A stretch of DNA of 64,000 bases from Oscillospiraceae bacterium (GCA_015066175.1 SVOW01000010.1:53572-117571), one strand, 5' to 3'. Numbered from the stretch's first letter, positions 15,216-23,928 are shown. The notes: generated by a model not told the origin, from the letters alone. Made by a program: numbers and translations.

Positions 15216-17397
15216 ATCTGAGTTCAAAAATTATTTCCCCGCCGCTTGTAATTTCCTCATAAGTCAGGAAACATTCCGTTACTTCTTTTCCGTTCAGCTT
15301 AACGGATTTTATGTACGGAAAATCCAACGGATTTTTATCGCATTTTATTGTTAATGTATCTGCAACTTTACAGGAATGGAAATTTTTATCTAATTTAATT
15401 TCGATATCCTTGAAAAGCGGTGTATTTAAATAGTATTTCGGATCAGCAGGACAAACCTGCGCAAAACCTAATGCAGAAAGCACATACCATGCAGAAAGCT
15501 GCCCTACATCTTCGTTTCCGCAGAAACCGTATGCACCTGTGCGATATGCTTCTTTCTGAACACGTCTTGTCCAATACTGTGTTCTTTCGGGAAGTCCGAG
15601 AATACTGAAATAATGTGTTATGTTATGGCAAGGTTCATTTGAATGATTATAATCATCATTCCAGAGACTTTTCAGATCTGCTCTTTCAAAGAATTCTTCA
15701 AGAAGGTCAATTGTTCTTTTTTCGCCGAAAAGTCTGCTCAGACCTTTAACATCATAAGGCACAAACCAGGACTGCTGGAAAATATTGCTTTCCACAGTTC
15801 CGTCGTCATCATAACGGTCTTCTTCAAAAACAAATTCGCCATCTTCTTTACGCGGTGCCATAAACTGCAACGATTCATTGTAATTTTCGCTATATCGGTT
15901 TGCCCTGTTCATAAATAACTCAGCGTCTTCTGTTTTTCCTGTAATTTCAGCAAACTTTGCCATAGTATAATCTGCAAGCAGATATTCGAGCGTATCACTT
16001 AATTTTTCAGGCACATAGCAATCATCAAGATACTCCTTACAGTCGGGTCTTATGGATTTAAATGCTTTTCCGTCAAGCTCTTTTTCACAAAGACTTGAGG
16101 CTTTTGACACTCTATACGCTTTTTCTATATCATAAGGATTAAGTCCTTTGGTAACGGCATCTGCCAGAACAATAAGTCCCGGATCTCCGACCATGCAACC
16201 TGCATTTATGCCAAGCAGTTCCCACCTCGGAAATGAAGAATTATTGATTTCTGCAATTTTAAGCAGCGAGTTGATATCATCACGGACCATATCGGGACGG
16301 ATAATGCTCAAAAGAGGAAATTCACTTCTGTAAACATCCCAGCCACTGAACACAGTTCTTTGTTTATAATCAGAATCTCTGAAAATCTCATAGTTAATTT
16401 TATATCTGCCGTCAACGTCTGCCATTGTACGCGGATCTAAAAGCACGTGATACAAACAGGTATAAAAAAGTTTAAGGTCAATTTCATCTGTACCTGAAAC
16501 TTTTATGCAGGAAAATACTTCTTCCCATTTTTCAAGAGCATTTTCTGCCATAGTGTCAAAGTCAATATTTTCACATTCTGCAGCGAAATTTTTTCTTGCT
16601 CCGTCAATATCAACATAGGAAATAGCACATTTCAATGTTATCGGATCGGTGATTTCCTTTGAAAAATCAAGGAAAAGACCTAAATCTTCACCTTGACAAG
16701 CATCTGTGAATTCTTCGTTTTCAAAAAATCTTTTATTGATAAACGGATGCGAAAACTCCATAACAAAATAAACATCATAGAAAATTCCGCCATGACCATG
16801 ACCGAAACCACCACCTGCAGGAGTGCATTTAATGTGGCCTTCGATTTTTTTATTACTTAAAATCTCAACTTCCTGAAAATCTGCTTTACCGCCGATTCTT
16901 CTGCTTAAGTTGATAATGATTTTCTTTTCTGCATCCTGCGGATATGTAAATCTTAAAAATCCTGCATGTTCGGAAGTAGTGCTTTCGGCAAAAATTTTAT
17001 ATCTGTCAAGCATAACAGAATAATATCCTGCACGTGTTTTTTCATTATCGTGAGAAAATTCAGATTTCCAGCCGACCGTACCTTTTCTGAAAGGTATTTC
17101 TTCATTACTTCCGCTGCGAAGGTCAGTATCTTCTGTTACGGGCATAACCTGAAGATTTCCCAGATCTCCGTACCAACCGATACCGCTCATATGGTTAAAG
17201 CTGAATCCTTCAATAGTATTATGGCAATAATTATAACCGCTTCCGTTATCTCCGCCACTTACGGTATCAGGCGAAAGCTGAACCATTCCTCCGGGGACAC
17301 AAGCGCCCGGATAAGTTTTTCCGCCACCGTGAGATTTTTCAATCTGTCCGTCTCCTACGGTGCCGATCATTGTATCTACATACAAAGCTCTTTTCAT
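15214..17397 (-). CDS. GH92 family glycoside hydrolase (alpha-mannosidase type)
   Basis: The 727-residue protein carries the GH92 signature: DTMIGTVGDGQ, HGGGKTYPGACVPGGMVQLSPD, GYNYCHNTIEGFSFNHMSG, and C-terminal GNEDVGQLSAWYVLSALGF with the conserved Glu-Asp. NHSNEPCHNITHYFSILGLP-like acidic and His residues also match. GH92 enzymes are calcium-dependent exo-alpha-mannosidases acting on N-glycans or mannans. No signal peptide is present, so it should act in the cytoplasm on imported oligosaccharides. ATG 17397 follows AAGGGTGATT. It ends at a bidirectional terminator. Confidence 0.93.
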   Translation of the reverse strand: MKRALYVDTMIGTVGDGQIEKSHGGGKTYPGACVPGGMVQLSPDTVSGGDNGSGYNYCHNTIEGFSFNHMSGIGWYGDLGNLQVMPVTEDTDLRSGSNEEIPFRKGTVGWKSEFSHDNEKTRAGYYSVMLDRYKIFAESTTSEHAGFLRFTYPQDAEKKIIINLSRRIGGKADFQEVEILSNKKIEGHIKCTPAGGGFGHGHGGIFYDVYFVMEFSHPFINKRFFENEEFTDACQGEDLGLFLDFSKEITDPITLKCAISYVDIDGARKNFAAECENIDFDTMAENALEKWEEVFSCIKVSGTDEIDLKLFYTCLYHVLLDPRTMADVDGRYKINYEIFRDSDYKQRTVFSGWDVYRSEFPLLSIIRPDMVRDDINSLLKIAEINNSSFPRWELLGINAGCMVGDPGLIVLADAVTKGLNPYDIEKAYRVSKASSLCEKELDGKAFKSIRPDCKEYLDDCYVPEKLSDTLEYLLADYTMAKFAEITGKTEDAELFMNRANRYSENYNESLQFMAPRKEDGEFVFEEDRYDDDGTVESNIFQQSWFVPYDVKGLSRLFGEKRTIDLLEEFFERADLKSLWNDDYNHSNEPCHNITHYFSILGLPERTQYWTRRVQKEAYRTGAYGFCGNEDVGQLSAWYVLSALGFAQVCPADPKYYLNTPLFKDIEIKLDKNFHSCKVADTLTIKCDKNPLDFPYIKSVKLNGKEVTECFLTYEEITSGGEIIFELR

Positions 17398-17445
17398 AAA
17401 ATAATCACCCTTAGTTTTGTGCTTTTCGTTTTCAGTGAAAAATAA

Positions 17446-18003
17446 TTACATCATTTTCTTGCCGTCAGAAAAAGCATTGCCTACTTTTTCGCCCAGTTTT
17501 ATATAAGTATGATGGATAGGGTCAAATGTGATGGCTTCTAATTTTTCAGGTGCAATTTCTCCGTCTTCACCTAAAACTTTTTCATCTGCACTTACATTCA
17601 CTATCTCGCCTATGCAGATTCCGTCTTCGTTGAATTTAATCAGTTTACATTCAACTGCCATGGGAAACTCATTGATAACGGGAGCATTTACAAATTCTGA
17701 TTTAACAGTTGTAAAACCTGCTTTCTCCATTTTATTTTCAAGTTTATTGCCTGAAACCATTCCCACAAAATCCGCTTCAATTACGTGAGAAGCATCTGCA
17801 ATATTAATTGTGAACGCTTTTGTTTCTTTTATGTTTTTGGTTGTTTTGTGCCCTTCATCAAGGCATACCATTACCTGATTGGTTTCATAAATTCCGCCCC
17901 ATGCGGCGTTCATGCAATTTGCTTTTCCATCTTTATCGTAAGATGCCACAATAAAAACAGGCATAGGATAAACTGCTGTTTTCTTTCCTAAATTTTTACG
18001 CAT
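17446..18003 (-). CDS. Flavin reductase-like FMN-binding protein (flavoredoxin)
   Basis: The 185-residue protein has the flavin-reductase-like split-barrel fold seen in flavoredoxins: PMPVFIVASYDKDGKANCMNAAWGG, MVCLDEGHKTTKNIKETKAFTINI and FMAVECKLI-type strands. These bind FMN and pass electrons in anaerobes. The partner is not visible. A minus-strand promoter (GTGACA at 18051-18056, TATAAT at 18028-18033, 17 bases apart) and AAAGGAGG precede ATG 18003. It shares an intergenic region with the divergent uraA gene. Confidence 0.88.
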   Translation of the reverse strand: MRKNLGKKTAVYPMPVFIVASYDKDGKANCMNAAWGGIYETNQVMVCLDEGHKTTKNIKETKAFTINIADASHVIEADFVGMVSGNKLENKMEKAGFTTVKSEFVNAPVINEFPMAVECKLIKFNEDGICIGEIVNVSADEKVLGEDGEIAPEKLEAITFDPIHHTYIKLGEKVGNAFSDGKKMM

Positions 18004-18027
18004 AATATAACCTCCTTTACTTAAAGG

Positions 18028-18056
18028 ATTATAACATAAATGAATTATTCTGTCAC
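18028..18056 (-). promoter_or_regulatory. Flavoredoxin gene promoter
   Basis: GTGACA and TATAAT are spaced by 17 bases on the minus strand, about 25 bases upstream of ATG 18003. Confidence 0.7.
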
Positions 18057-18090
18057 CATATAAATAAAAAATAAAATATGTAGATTTGAT

Positions 18091-18119
18091 TTGAAAAATG
18101 TAATAATATGTGATACAAT
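18091..18119 (+). promoter_or_regulatory. uraA-upp promoter
   Basis: TTGAAA (18091-18096) and TACAAT (18114-18119) are 17 bases apart, 48 bases before the uraA start. No PyrR-type terminator is visible in this short leader. Confidence 0.75.
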
Positions 18120-18167
18120 CAAAATTGTAGGAATATTTTCTTATAAAATTTTTACGGAGGTCATCTT

Positions 18168-19568
18168 ATGGAAAAGAAACTGGTTTATGGCATCAGCGAC
18201 AGACCCGATTTCGGCAAACTTATAATTTTTGCTATTCAACAGCTGCTGGCAATTATGGCAGCAACAATTGCTGTGCCCGCTATTGTCGGTAACGGAATGT
18301 CTGCTTCGGCAGCCCTTTTCGGTGCAGGTGTAGGTACACTTGTTTATCAACTTTTCACAAAATTCCGCAGCCCTGTTTTTCTCGGCTCATCGTTTGCATT
18401 CATTGGTTCAATGAGTGCTGCTTTTGCAGGTGCTGTATCAACAAGCCTCGGATATCTCGGACTTCTCATTGGTGCAGTTTGCGCCGGACTCGTTTATGTT
18501 GTAATTGCTATCGTTATTAAATTTGTTGGTGTTGGCTGGATTAATAAACTTATGCCGCCTGCAGTTATCGGACCAACAGTTGCGATAATCGGTCTTTCAC
18601 TTGCAGGTGCTGCTATAAAAGATGTTTTCTCTTATGGCCCTCAGAACGGCGACGGTGCTTTTATTATGTCAAGTAGTGCATGGGTTTCATTTATCTGCGC
18701 TATAGTAACGCTCCTTGTTGTTGTTTTGTGCTCAACTTACGGTAAAAAAATGGCAAAACTTGTTCCGTTTGTTATCGGCGTTATGGCAGGCTATGCTGTT
18801 GCACTTATTTTTACAGGTATCGGCTATTCTTTAAATAATGATTCACTTAAAATTATTGATTTTTCTATTTTCACAGCACTTGTTGATGGCGGTGTAGGCC
18901 TTAAAACTTTCCTTGCAGTGCCTGAATTCACATTCATTGAAGCATTTAAAGGTGTTAAGAATTTTGAATTAAGTTACATTGCAACTGTTGCAGTAGCTTA
19001 TATCCCCGTTGCATTTGTTGTTTTTGCAGAACACATTGCTGACCATAAAAACCTTTCAAGCATTATCGACGAAGACCTTCTTGAAAAACCCGGTCTTCAC
19101 AGAACACTTTTAGGTGACGGTGTGGGCTCAATAGCAGGTGCAATTTTCGGCGGTTGCCCCAATACAACTTATGGCGAATCAGTAGGCTGTGTTGCTATCA
19201 CTCGTAACGCATCTGTTATAACAATCACAACAACTGCAATTATGGCAATTTTTATTGCTTTTGTTTCTCCCTTTGTTGCATTCCTTGATTCAATTCCCGG
19301 ATGTGTAATGGGCGGTGTGTGCATTACTCTTTATGGCTTTATTGCTGTTTCAGGTCTTAAAATGATTCAGAAAGTTAATCTTGAAGAACACTCAAATCTC
19401 TTTACTGTTTCTGTAATTCTCATTGCAGGCATCGGCGGTATGACAATGTCTATCGGCAAAGTTACAATCACATCAATTGCTTGTGCATTGATTCTCGGCA
19501 TTATTGTGAATATTCTTCTTAATGCATTCAAGAAAAAAGAAAATGTTACCAAGGAGGATAAAAAATAA
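18168..19568 (+). CDS. uraA: Uracil-xanthine permease (NCS2 family)
   Basis: The 466-residue membrane protein has about 14 hydrophobic segments. NCS2 motifs are FAIQQLLAIMAATIAVP near the N-terminus, FLGSSFAFIG, VAEHIADHKNLS-type FAEHIADH (the conserved substrate-binding Glu) and GGCPNTTYGESVGCVAITR. It imports uracil, or possibly xanthine, by proton symport. Linkage to upp with a one-base TAATG overlap strongly favours uracil: UraA brings it in and Upp traps it as UMP. ATG 18168 follows ACGGAGGT. Confidence 0.94.
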   Translation: MEKKLVYGISDRPDFGKLIIFAIQQLLAIMAATIAVPAIVGNGMSASAALFGAGVGTLVYQLFTKFRSPVFLGSSFAFIGSMSAAFAGAVSTSLGYLGLLIGAVCAGLVYVVIAIVIKFVGVGWINKLMPPAVIGPTVAIIGLSLAGAAIKDVFSYGPQNGDGAFIMSSSAWVSFICAIVTLLVVVLCSTYGKKMAKLVPFVIGVMAGYAVALIFTGIGYSLNNDSLKIIDFSIFTALVDGGVGLKTFLAVPEFTFIEAFKGVKNFELSYIATVAVAYIPVAFVVFAEHIADHKNLSSIIDEDLLEKPGLHRTLLGDGVGSIAGAIFGGCPNTTYGESVGCVAITRNASVITITTTAIMAIFIAFVSPFVAFLDSIPGCVMGGVCITLYGFIAVSGLKMIQKVNLEEHSNLFTVSVILIAGIGGMTMSIGKVTITSIACALILGIIVNILLNAFKKKENVTKEDKK

Positions 19569-20209
19569 TGAAAAACTATGATAACGTAACAATTTTCAAT
19601 CATCCGCTTATCAACCACAAAATTGCAATTCTCCGTGATGAAAAAACAAGCATGAAAGAATTCCGCGAGCTTGTTGAAGAAATTACAACACTTATGACTT
19701 TTGAATGCCTTAGAGAAGGTGTACCCACAACTGAAAAAGAAGTCAAAACTCCCCTGGAAACCTGCACACAATATGTTGTAAAAGACGATTCAATTGTAAT
19801 TGTTCCCATTCTCCGTGCAGGACTTGGTATGGTAAACGGAATCCATGTGCTTTTCCCATCAGCAAAAGTAGGTCACATCGGTCTTTACAGAGATGAAGAA
19901 ACCCTTCAGCCAATGGAATATTATTGTAAGCTTCCTAAAGATATTGAAGAAAAACTTGTTCTTGTAATTGACCCTATGCTTGCAACAGGCGGCAGTGCTT
20001 GCGATGCTATTGATAAACTCAAACAGCGTGGTTGCAAACATATCAAATTTATGGCTGTTATTGGCGCACCGGAAGGTGTTTCACGTGTGGCAGAAGCTCA
20101 TCCTGATGTTCACGTTTTTGTATCAACTCTTGACAGATGCTTAAATGAACACGGATACATTCTTCCCGGTCTGGGCGACGCAGGTGACCGTCTTTTCGGA
20201 ACAAAATAA
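19568..20209 (+). CDS. upp: Uracil phosphoribosyltransferase
   Basis: The 213-residue enzyme makes UMP from uracil and PRPP for pyrimidine salvage. It has the N-terminal FNHPLINHKIAILRDEKT, the IVPILRAGLGMVNG segment, the PRPP-binding loop VIDPMLATGGSACDAI, and the uracil-binding C-terminus GYILPGLGDAGDRLFGTK. Length matches the family. It is translationally coupled to uraA by a one-base overlap. Confidence 0.97.
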   Translation: MKNYDNVTIFNHPLINHKIAILRDEKTSMKEFRELVEEITTLMTFECLREGVPTTEKEVKTPLETCTQYVVKDDSIVIVPILRAGLGMVNGIHVLFPSAKVGHIGLYRDEETLQPMEYYCKLPKDIEEKLVLVIDPMLATGGSACDAIDKLKQRGCKHIKFMAVIGAPEGVSRVAEAHPDVHVFVSTLDRCLNEHGYILPGLGDAGDRLFGTK

Positions 20210-20221
20210 TTTAAGATAAAA

Positions 20222-20310
20222 ATCCCCACCGCCAAAATCAAAGATTTTGCTACCTCCCCTTGCATTTTCAAGAGGAGGTAATTTTATTAAATTACCTCAA
20301 GAATTTTTCA
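20222..20310 (+). repeat. Dispersed hairpin repeat, CTCCCCTTGCATTTTCAAG family, copy 1
   Basis: TACCTCC...GGAGGTA encloses CCTTGCATTTTCAAGA and is followed by a second palindrome, GAGGTAATTT/AAATTACCTC. The core CTCCCCTTGCATTTTCAAG recurs at about 24721-24739 beside tspO. Such elements are common in gut Clostridia genomes (general knowledge). Confidence 0.7.
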
Positions 20311-20339
20311 AAAAATAATGGCGGAGTAAACTCCGCCAT
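20311..20339 (-). terminator. Terminator of the LytTR-DUF3021 operon
   Basis: A perfect 9-bp stem ATGGCGGAG/CTCCGCCAT with a 4-nt loop is followed on the minus strand by TATTTTTT. It lies 21 bases past the DUF3021 stop. Confidence 0.88.
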
Positions 20340-20359
20340 ACAATGATAAATTTGTTGAA

Positions 20360-20773
20360 TTATAATCTCTTATTCATTTTCTTACTTGCTGCCTTTACTG
20401 AAACAACAACTATTCCCCAAATAACAAAATATACCGCAATGAAAATTCCCGTAAAAATCACTATCACTTCTTTTTTAAAGGGAATCCATGTGTTCAGCAG
20501 ATAGCAGGAAATGTATGCACAATAAAGTGTTGAAAAATGACACAAAAGTGATTTCGGCAAAGGCCAATGCTCAATCTGATTGAAAACCGTTGCACCTGCC
20601 TGCAGAAATGCAAGCAGATAAATTGAAATAATTGCAATAAAAACTTCCATTGCATTCAGAGAAAAATTATCTTCAAATTTTGAAATTATCACATAAATAA
20701 TTCCCAGAATTATCGGTCCGAATCCGCCAAAAATCAGACCGCGGTGAAAAAATTCCTTGACATATTTATTCAT
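20360..20773 (-). CDS. DUF3021 family membrane protein
   Basis: This 137-residue integral membrane protein has four hydrophobic segments (GLIFGGFGPIILGIIYVII, VFIAIISIYLLAFLQAGATVF, LCHFSTLYCAYISCYL, VIVIFTGIFIAVYFVIWGIVVV), the layout of DUF3021. Its genes are typically next to LytTR regulators, as here. The pair is thought to form a LytTR regulatory system in which the membrane protein restrains the DNA-binding protein. I use ATG 20773, one base past the LytTR stop, instead of a start inside that gene. Confidence 0.85.
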   Translation of the reverse strand: MNKYVKEFFHRGLIFGGFGPIILGIIYVIISKFEDNFSLNAMEVFIAIISIYLLAFLQAGATVFNQIEHWPLPKSLLCHFSTLYCAYISCYLLNTWIPFKKEVIVIFTGIFIAVYFVIWGIVVVSVKAASKKMNKRL

Positions 20774-20774
20774 T

Positions 20775-21206
20775 TTAAATACCCAACCTTTCTTTGATTT
20801 TTCTGACGTTTCTTCTTGAAACATAGTCAATATAATTATTTTTGAAAGTTACTGTCAGTGTGCCTGATATTGATGCATCAAACTTTTTTATTTTTCTGAT
20901 ATTTGCAATGCAGGATTGATTTATTTTCACAAAATTTTCAGGAAGACTTTCTTCAAGCTTGTAAAGCCTTGTTTTAACAAGAAATTTTTCTTTTTCACAC
21001 AAAGCGTAGATTTTATTGCTTTCAACTATGAAACAATAAATCTCGTTCAGATTAAGCTTCACTCCTTCTTTATCTAAAAAACCGATAATATCAAAATTAT
21101 TTTCACAGACAAGGTTTTCAATTTCTTTTATTAAATCTGATTTTTCGTGAGCATAAATTATAACTTCTTCCTCGTGATTTTTATCGATAAAAAGTTTGAA
21201 TTTCAC
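20775..21206 (-). CDS. LytTR DNA-binding regulator
   Basis: The 143-residue protein ends in a LytTR domain: GVKLNLNEIYCFIVESNKIYALC, RLYKLEESLPENFVKINQSCIANIRKI, YVSRRNVRKIKERLG. There is no receiver domain, so it is not a classical response regulator. A GTG start at 21206 follows GGAGGGAACAAAA. A minus-strand promoter (TTGAAA at 21253-21258, TAATAT at 21230-21235, 17-base spacer) is in place. Target genes are unknown. The peptide gene at 21333 and the operon itself are nearby candidates. Confidence 0.9.
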   Translation of the reverse strand: MKFKLFIDKNHEEEVIIYAHEKSDLIKEIENLVCENNFDIIGFLDKEGVKLNLNEIYCFIVESNKIYALCEKEKFLVKTRLYKLEESLPENFVKINQSCIANIRKIKKFDASISGTLTVTFKNNYIDYVSRRNVRKIKERLGI

Positions 21207-21229
21207 TTTTGTTCCCTCCTTGCAATATA

Positions 21230-21258
21230 ATATTACAACTGTAGAAAAAATTTTTCAA
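21230..21258 (-). promoter_or_regulatory. LytTR-DUF3021 operon promoter
   Basis: TTGAAA and TAATAT are separated by 17 bases on the minus strand. Confidence 0.65.
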
Positions 21259-21297
21259 GCATCTTGATGTCTTCGGTTGTTTTCGATATTTATTCGG

Positions 21298-21330
21298 AAA
21301 AAAAGCCATCGGAAAACCCGATGGCTTTTT
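21298..21330 (-). terminator. Terminator of the small peptide gene
   Basis: AAAAGCCATCGG pairs perfectly with CCGATGGCTTTT around a 5-nt loop. On the minus strand it is followed by a seven-T run. It begins a few bases after the peptide stop codon. Confidence 0.9.
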
Positions 21331-21332
21331 TA

Positions 21333-21425
21333 TCAGAACAACTGTCCGATAACCTCAATTAATTTTTCGAAGATTGCAGAAATATAAAGAGGAATATCAC
21401 TTAACATCGCAAGAATTGCTAACAT
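21333..21425 (-). CDS. 30-residue hydrophobic amphipathic peptide
   Basis: This very short gene has every expression signal. On the minus strand a TTGACA/17/TAAAAT promoter is followed by a 5'-end hairpin, an AAAGGAG site seven to eight bases from ATG 21425, a 30-codon frame and a strong terminator. The peptide starts MLAILAML, has a central IPLYISAIFEKLIEVI and ends GQLF. It is largely hydrophobic with few charges (one Asp, two Glu, one Lys). It could be a type I toxin, a PSM-like secreted peptide or a signalling peptide. No family is recognised. It is transcribed toward the LytTR-DUF3021 pair but as a separate unit of about 180 nt. Confidence 0.72.
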   Translation of the reverse strand: MLAILAMLSDIPLYISAIFEKLIEVIGQLF

Positions 21426-21485
21426 ATTTTTTCTCCTTTCGTTTTCGGAATTTTGGTAAATGTGAGAAGTTTTCTCCTCACAAAT

Positions 21486-21514
21486 ATTTTACAATTATAT
21501 TGCGCCTCTGTCAA
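21486..21514 (-). promoter_or_regulatory. Promoter of the small peptide gene
   Basis: TTGACA (plus-strand 21509-21514) and TAAAAT (21486-21491) are 17 bases apart. The expected transcript start falls at the TGTGAG/CTCACA stem-loop (21461-21482). Confidence 0.82.
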
Positions 21515-21587
21515 CAAAACAAGACTATATTTAATTATTATTTATTTTTGATTAATACTAATTAATAAAAAATATATTTCAAATAAT

Positions 21588-22637
21588 TTATTCCAGAATC
21601 CATTTCTGCTGGAAAATTTCACAGTGGCTGTCTTCTGCTGCAGGTGCATAAAAAACGGTGAGCATCGTTCCGTCAGAAAGTTCAATTGTTGACGGATAAC
21701 CTAAATCATCTTCGTCATACTTGCTCTCATAAATTCTTAAATCTTTTTTCCATGTTTTGCCGTTGTCTGTGCTTATCATTGCCATGATTCCGTAAGGATA
21801 TTTTCTTCTGCCGTAAGTGCAGATAAGTGTTCCTGATGAATGTAAGAAAAGATGTGGCGGTGCACCATCAGTTTCACCGAGAAGCCTTTCAGGCTTTGTC
21901 CATGTCCTGCCTCCATCGGAAGAAAAACACTGATAAATTGTAAACACATTATCGTTCTCTGCTCTTGTGTGACAAATAAGTCTTCCGTCAGGAAGTTCAA
22001 GTATATTTGGTTCATTGATGAAAATATTTTCATCATCAATTGTAATTTTTCCGATGTATTCTGCTTCGCCGGTTTCCGGATTAAGTTTCACAACTTCAAG
22101 TCCCGCTTCAACATCGAAGAAATTGTTTCCGACCCACAAAACAGTGCCGTCACGAAGTTCTTTCGGACCATGAGGAGAAGTAACGGGCGAATGCATAAGC
22201 TTTCCGAAAGTAATACCGTTATCAAAACTTACACGGAAAGTTGCACCTAAATATTTTTCTTCGTCATCTTTTGTAATTGTGTTTATGTAATTCTGTACAT
22301 ACTCGTTTTCTTTGTTATATTCTCTCTGCATATCGGCAGTGTTATTGAATGAAGTGAAAATAACTCCGTTATCGCCGAAAGGACATAATCCGGCATCTCT
22401 GTCATCAAGAGGTGTATCAATAACAGGTGCGGGCTTTGTGTAAGTTTCGCCGTTATCATAACTATATGAAATTACTGCCTTTCCGAAAGGACAAACGTGC
22501 TCAAGGCGGAAGCCTGACGCACCAACAGCAATTTTACCGTCTTTGAGTTTTGCCACAGTAGGCCAGCCGAAATAGTTATGTTTACTGTCAGGATTTGACA
22601 TAATAATTTTCGGTTTACCGATAAGTTTAATTGACAT
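21588..22637 (-). CDS. Sialidase-fold (BNR/Asp-box) glycosidase-like protein
   Basis: The 349-residue protein has repeated Asp-box motifs of a six-bladed propeller: SYDNGETY, SFDNGITF, SSDGGRTW and STDNGKTW. It also has the family-like ILELPDGRLICHTRAEN and TDGAPPHLFLHSSGTLICTYGRR, whose Arg and acidic residues resemble sialidase active sites. No signal peptide is present, so it is probably cytoplasmic. A complete GH33 Arg triad cannot be assigned by eye, so the enzyme may cleave another sugar. ATG 22637 follows CGAGGAA. Confidence 0.82.
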   Translation of the reverse strand: MSIKLIGKPKIIMSNPDSKHNYFGWPTVAKLKDGKIAVGASGFRLEHVCPFGKAVISYSYDNGETYTKPAPVIDTPLDDRDAGLCPFGDNGVIFTSFNNTADMQREYNKENEYVQNYINTITKDDEEKYLGATFRVSFDNGITFGKLMHSPVTSPHGPKELRDGTVLWVGNNFFDVEAGLEVVKLNPETGEAEYIGKITIDDENIFINEPNILELPDGRLICHTRAENDNVFTIYQCFSSDGGRTWTKPERLLGETDGAPPHLFLHSSGTLICTYGRRKYPYGIMAMISTDNGKTWKKDLRIYESKYDEDDLGYPSTIELSDGTMLTVFYAPAAEDSHCEIFQQKWILE

Positions 22638-22692
22638 AAAAATTCCTCGCTATTTCATTATAATAAAGACTGTTAATACGGATTTGCTAATT

Positions 22693-23808
22693 TTAAAATT
22701 TTCCGCAGTACCATCCAACTACACCATCTTTTTTTGCAATACAACCCTTTGAGTTCCTTGAAATAATTGACAACCTGTCTCCCTTTTTTACAGGAAGAAC
22801 ATAATCTGTATAGTCAAAGCACTCCGTTTCATTTCTGATATAAGAGTTTGGAATCTGTAATTTACGTCCGCTCTTTAAATGCTCAACATGCGAAAACTCT
22901 TCACCCTTGTTCAATATTCTGATTTCTTTGTTAAGCCAGGATATGTATACTGATTCAGTGCTTGGACTTTGACTCTCAAGAGCACATACGGTAGGAATCT
23001 CATCATAACTTATATGAGAAAATTCGTCAACAGAACAATTTATATCGGGAATTATCAGCAGGTTTATCTGTCCGTCTTTTTTTACTCCGCACCCACCATC
23101 TATAGAAATAATTTTCTTATCACGGTTAATAATCGGATTCATTTGTGGTATGTTGGAACCATACAAAACAACAGGCCAATGACCTACAATTACGTATTTA
23201 TCAAAGATGTATGGAGTATTCTCAGCAAATGCATCATATTTAGTTAATTCCAAAACAGTTCTACCTGAATTATCTGACACTTTCCTTTCTCTTAATCCCC
23301 CATGAACAAAAACATATTTTTGCGTTTCCACAATCGTCGGCAAATCGGCAAGAAAATTGAATTCGTTTTCAAAATGATTAATAACATCTTTCTTTGACCG
23401 AAGAATATCTTCAGGATTATTTATCGTATAACCGCATTCTGTTGCGAGTTCTTCATAAAATGAAGTGCCTGTCCACTGTCTTAAATTTAAAACATAGTTG
23501 TAAAAACTGTTCACATTTTCTTCTGAAAGTCCATATATCAATTTCAATCTGTATGCATCAACATTACCGATAAGAGGTATAACATTTCTGTTTTCAGAAA
23601 GTTCCATGACATAACGCAAAGTATCTAGATTTTCAGGACCTTTTTCAATCATATCTCCAACGATAAATAAGATGTCGTCATCGCCAAAAGAAGCTTTTTT
23701 CAAAACTTTTTTAAAATAAGATAGATGACCATGAATATCACTGGTAACGAGAATCCTTTTTCCGGACTCTATAAATATCTGTTCAATTTTGGTTGTTAAA
23801 TCTAACAT
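22693..23808 (-). CDS. PPP-type metallophosphatase with C-terminal SH3-like segment
   Basis: The 371-residue protein (from ATG 23808, AAGGGATG upstream) has the serine/threonine phosphatase blocks VTSDIHGHLSYF, FIVGDMIEKGPENL, PLIGNVDAY, VFVHGGLRE and VGHWPVVLYG, with IDGGCG after it. These match bacterial PPP phosphatases or diadenosine tetraphosphatases. About 90 extra residues at the end include KKGDRLSIISRNSKGCIAKK and GVVGWYCG, which look like an SH3-type beta barrel. GN-V-D replaces the usual GNHE, an atypical third motif. A longer frame opens at 23877 but lacks a ribosome site. Confidence 0.8.
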   Translation of the reverse strand: MLDLTTKIEQIFIESGKRILVTSDIHGHLSYFKKVLKKASFGDDDILFIVGDMIEKGPENLDTLRYVMELSENRNVIPLIGNVDAYRLKLIYGLSEENVNSFYNYVLNLRQWTGTSFYEELATECGYTINNPEDILRSKKDVINHFENEFNFLADLPTIVETQKYVFVHGGLRERKVSDNSGRTVLELTKYDAFAENTPYIFDKYVIVGHWPVVLYGSNIPQMNPIINRDKKIISIDGGCGVKKDGQINLLIIPDINCSVDEFSHISYDEIPTVCALESQSPSTESVYISWLNKEIRILNKGEEFSHVEHLKSGRKLQIPNSYIRNETECFDYTDYVLPVKKGDRLSIISRNSKGCIAKKDGVVGWYCGKF

Positions 23809-23928
23809 AAATAGGTCATCCCTTTGATCTGTTTTTTCTGTGTTCAATGTTGAAACAAAACTTCTCTTAATCTCCAAACAATCATTAAGTAAAGAGTTTT
23901 GTACTGCTCTGTTATATGTACAGATAAT

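Noticed and set aside
20088..20103. Extra parS-like sequence inside upp
   Set aside because: Only the left part TGTTTCACGTG matches; the right half differs at several positions.
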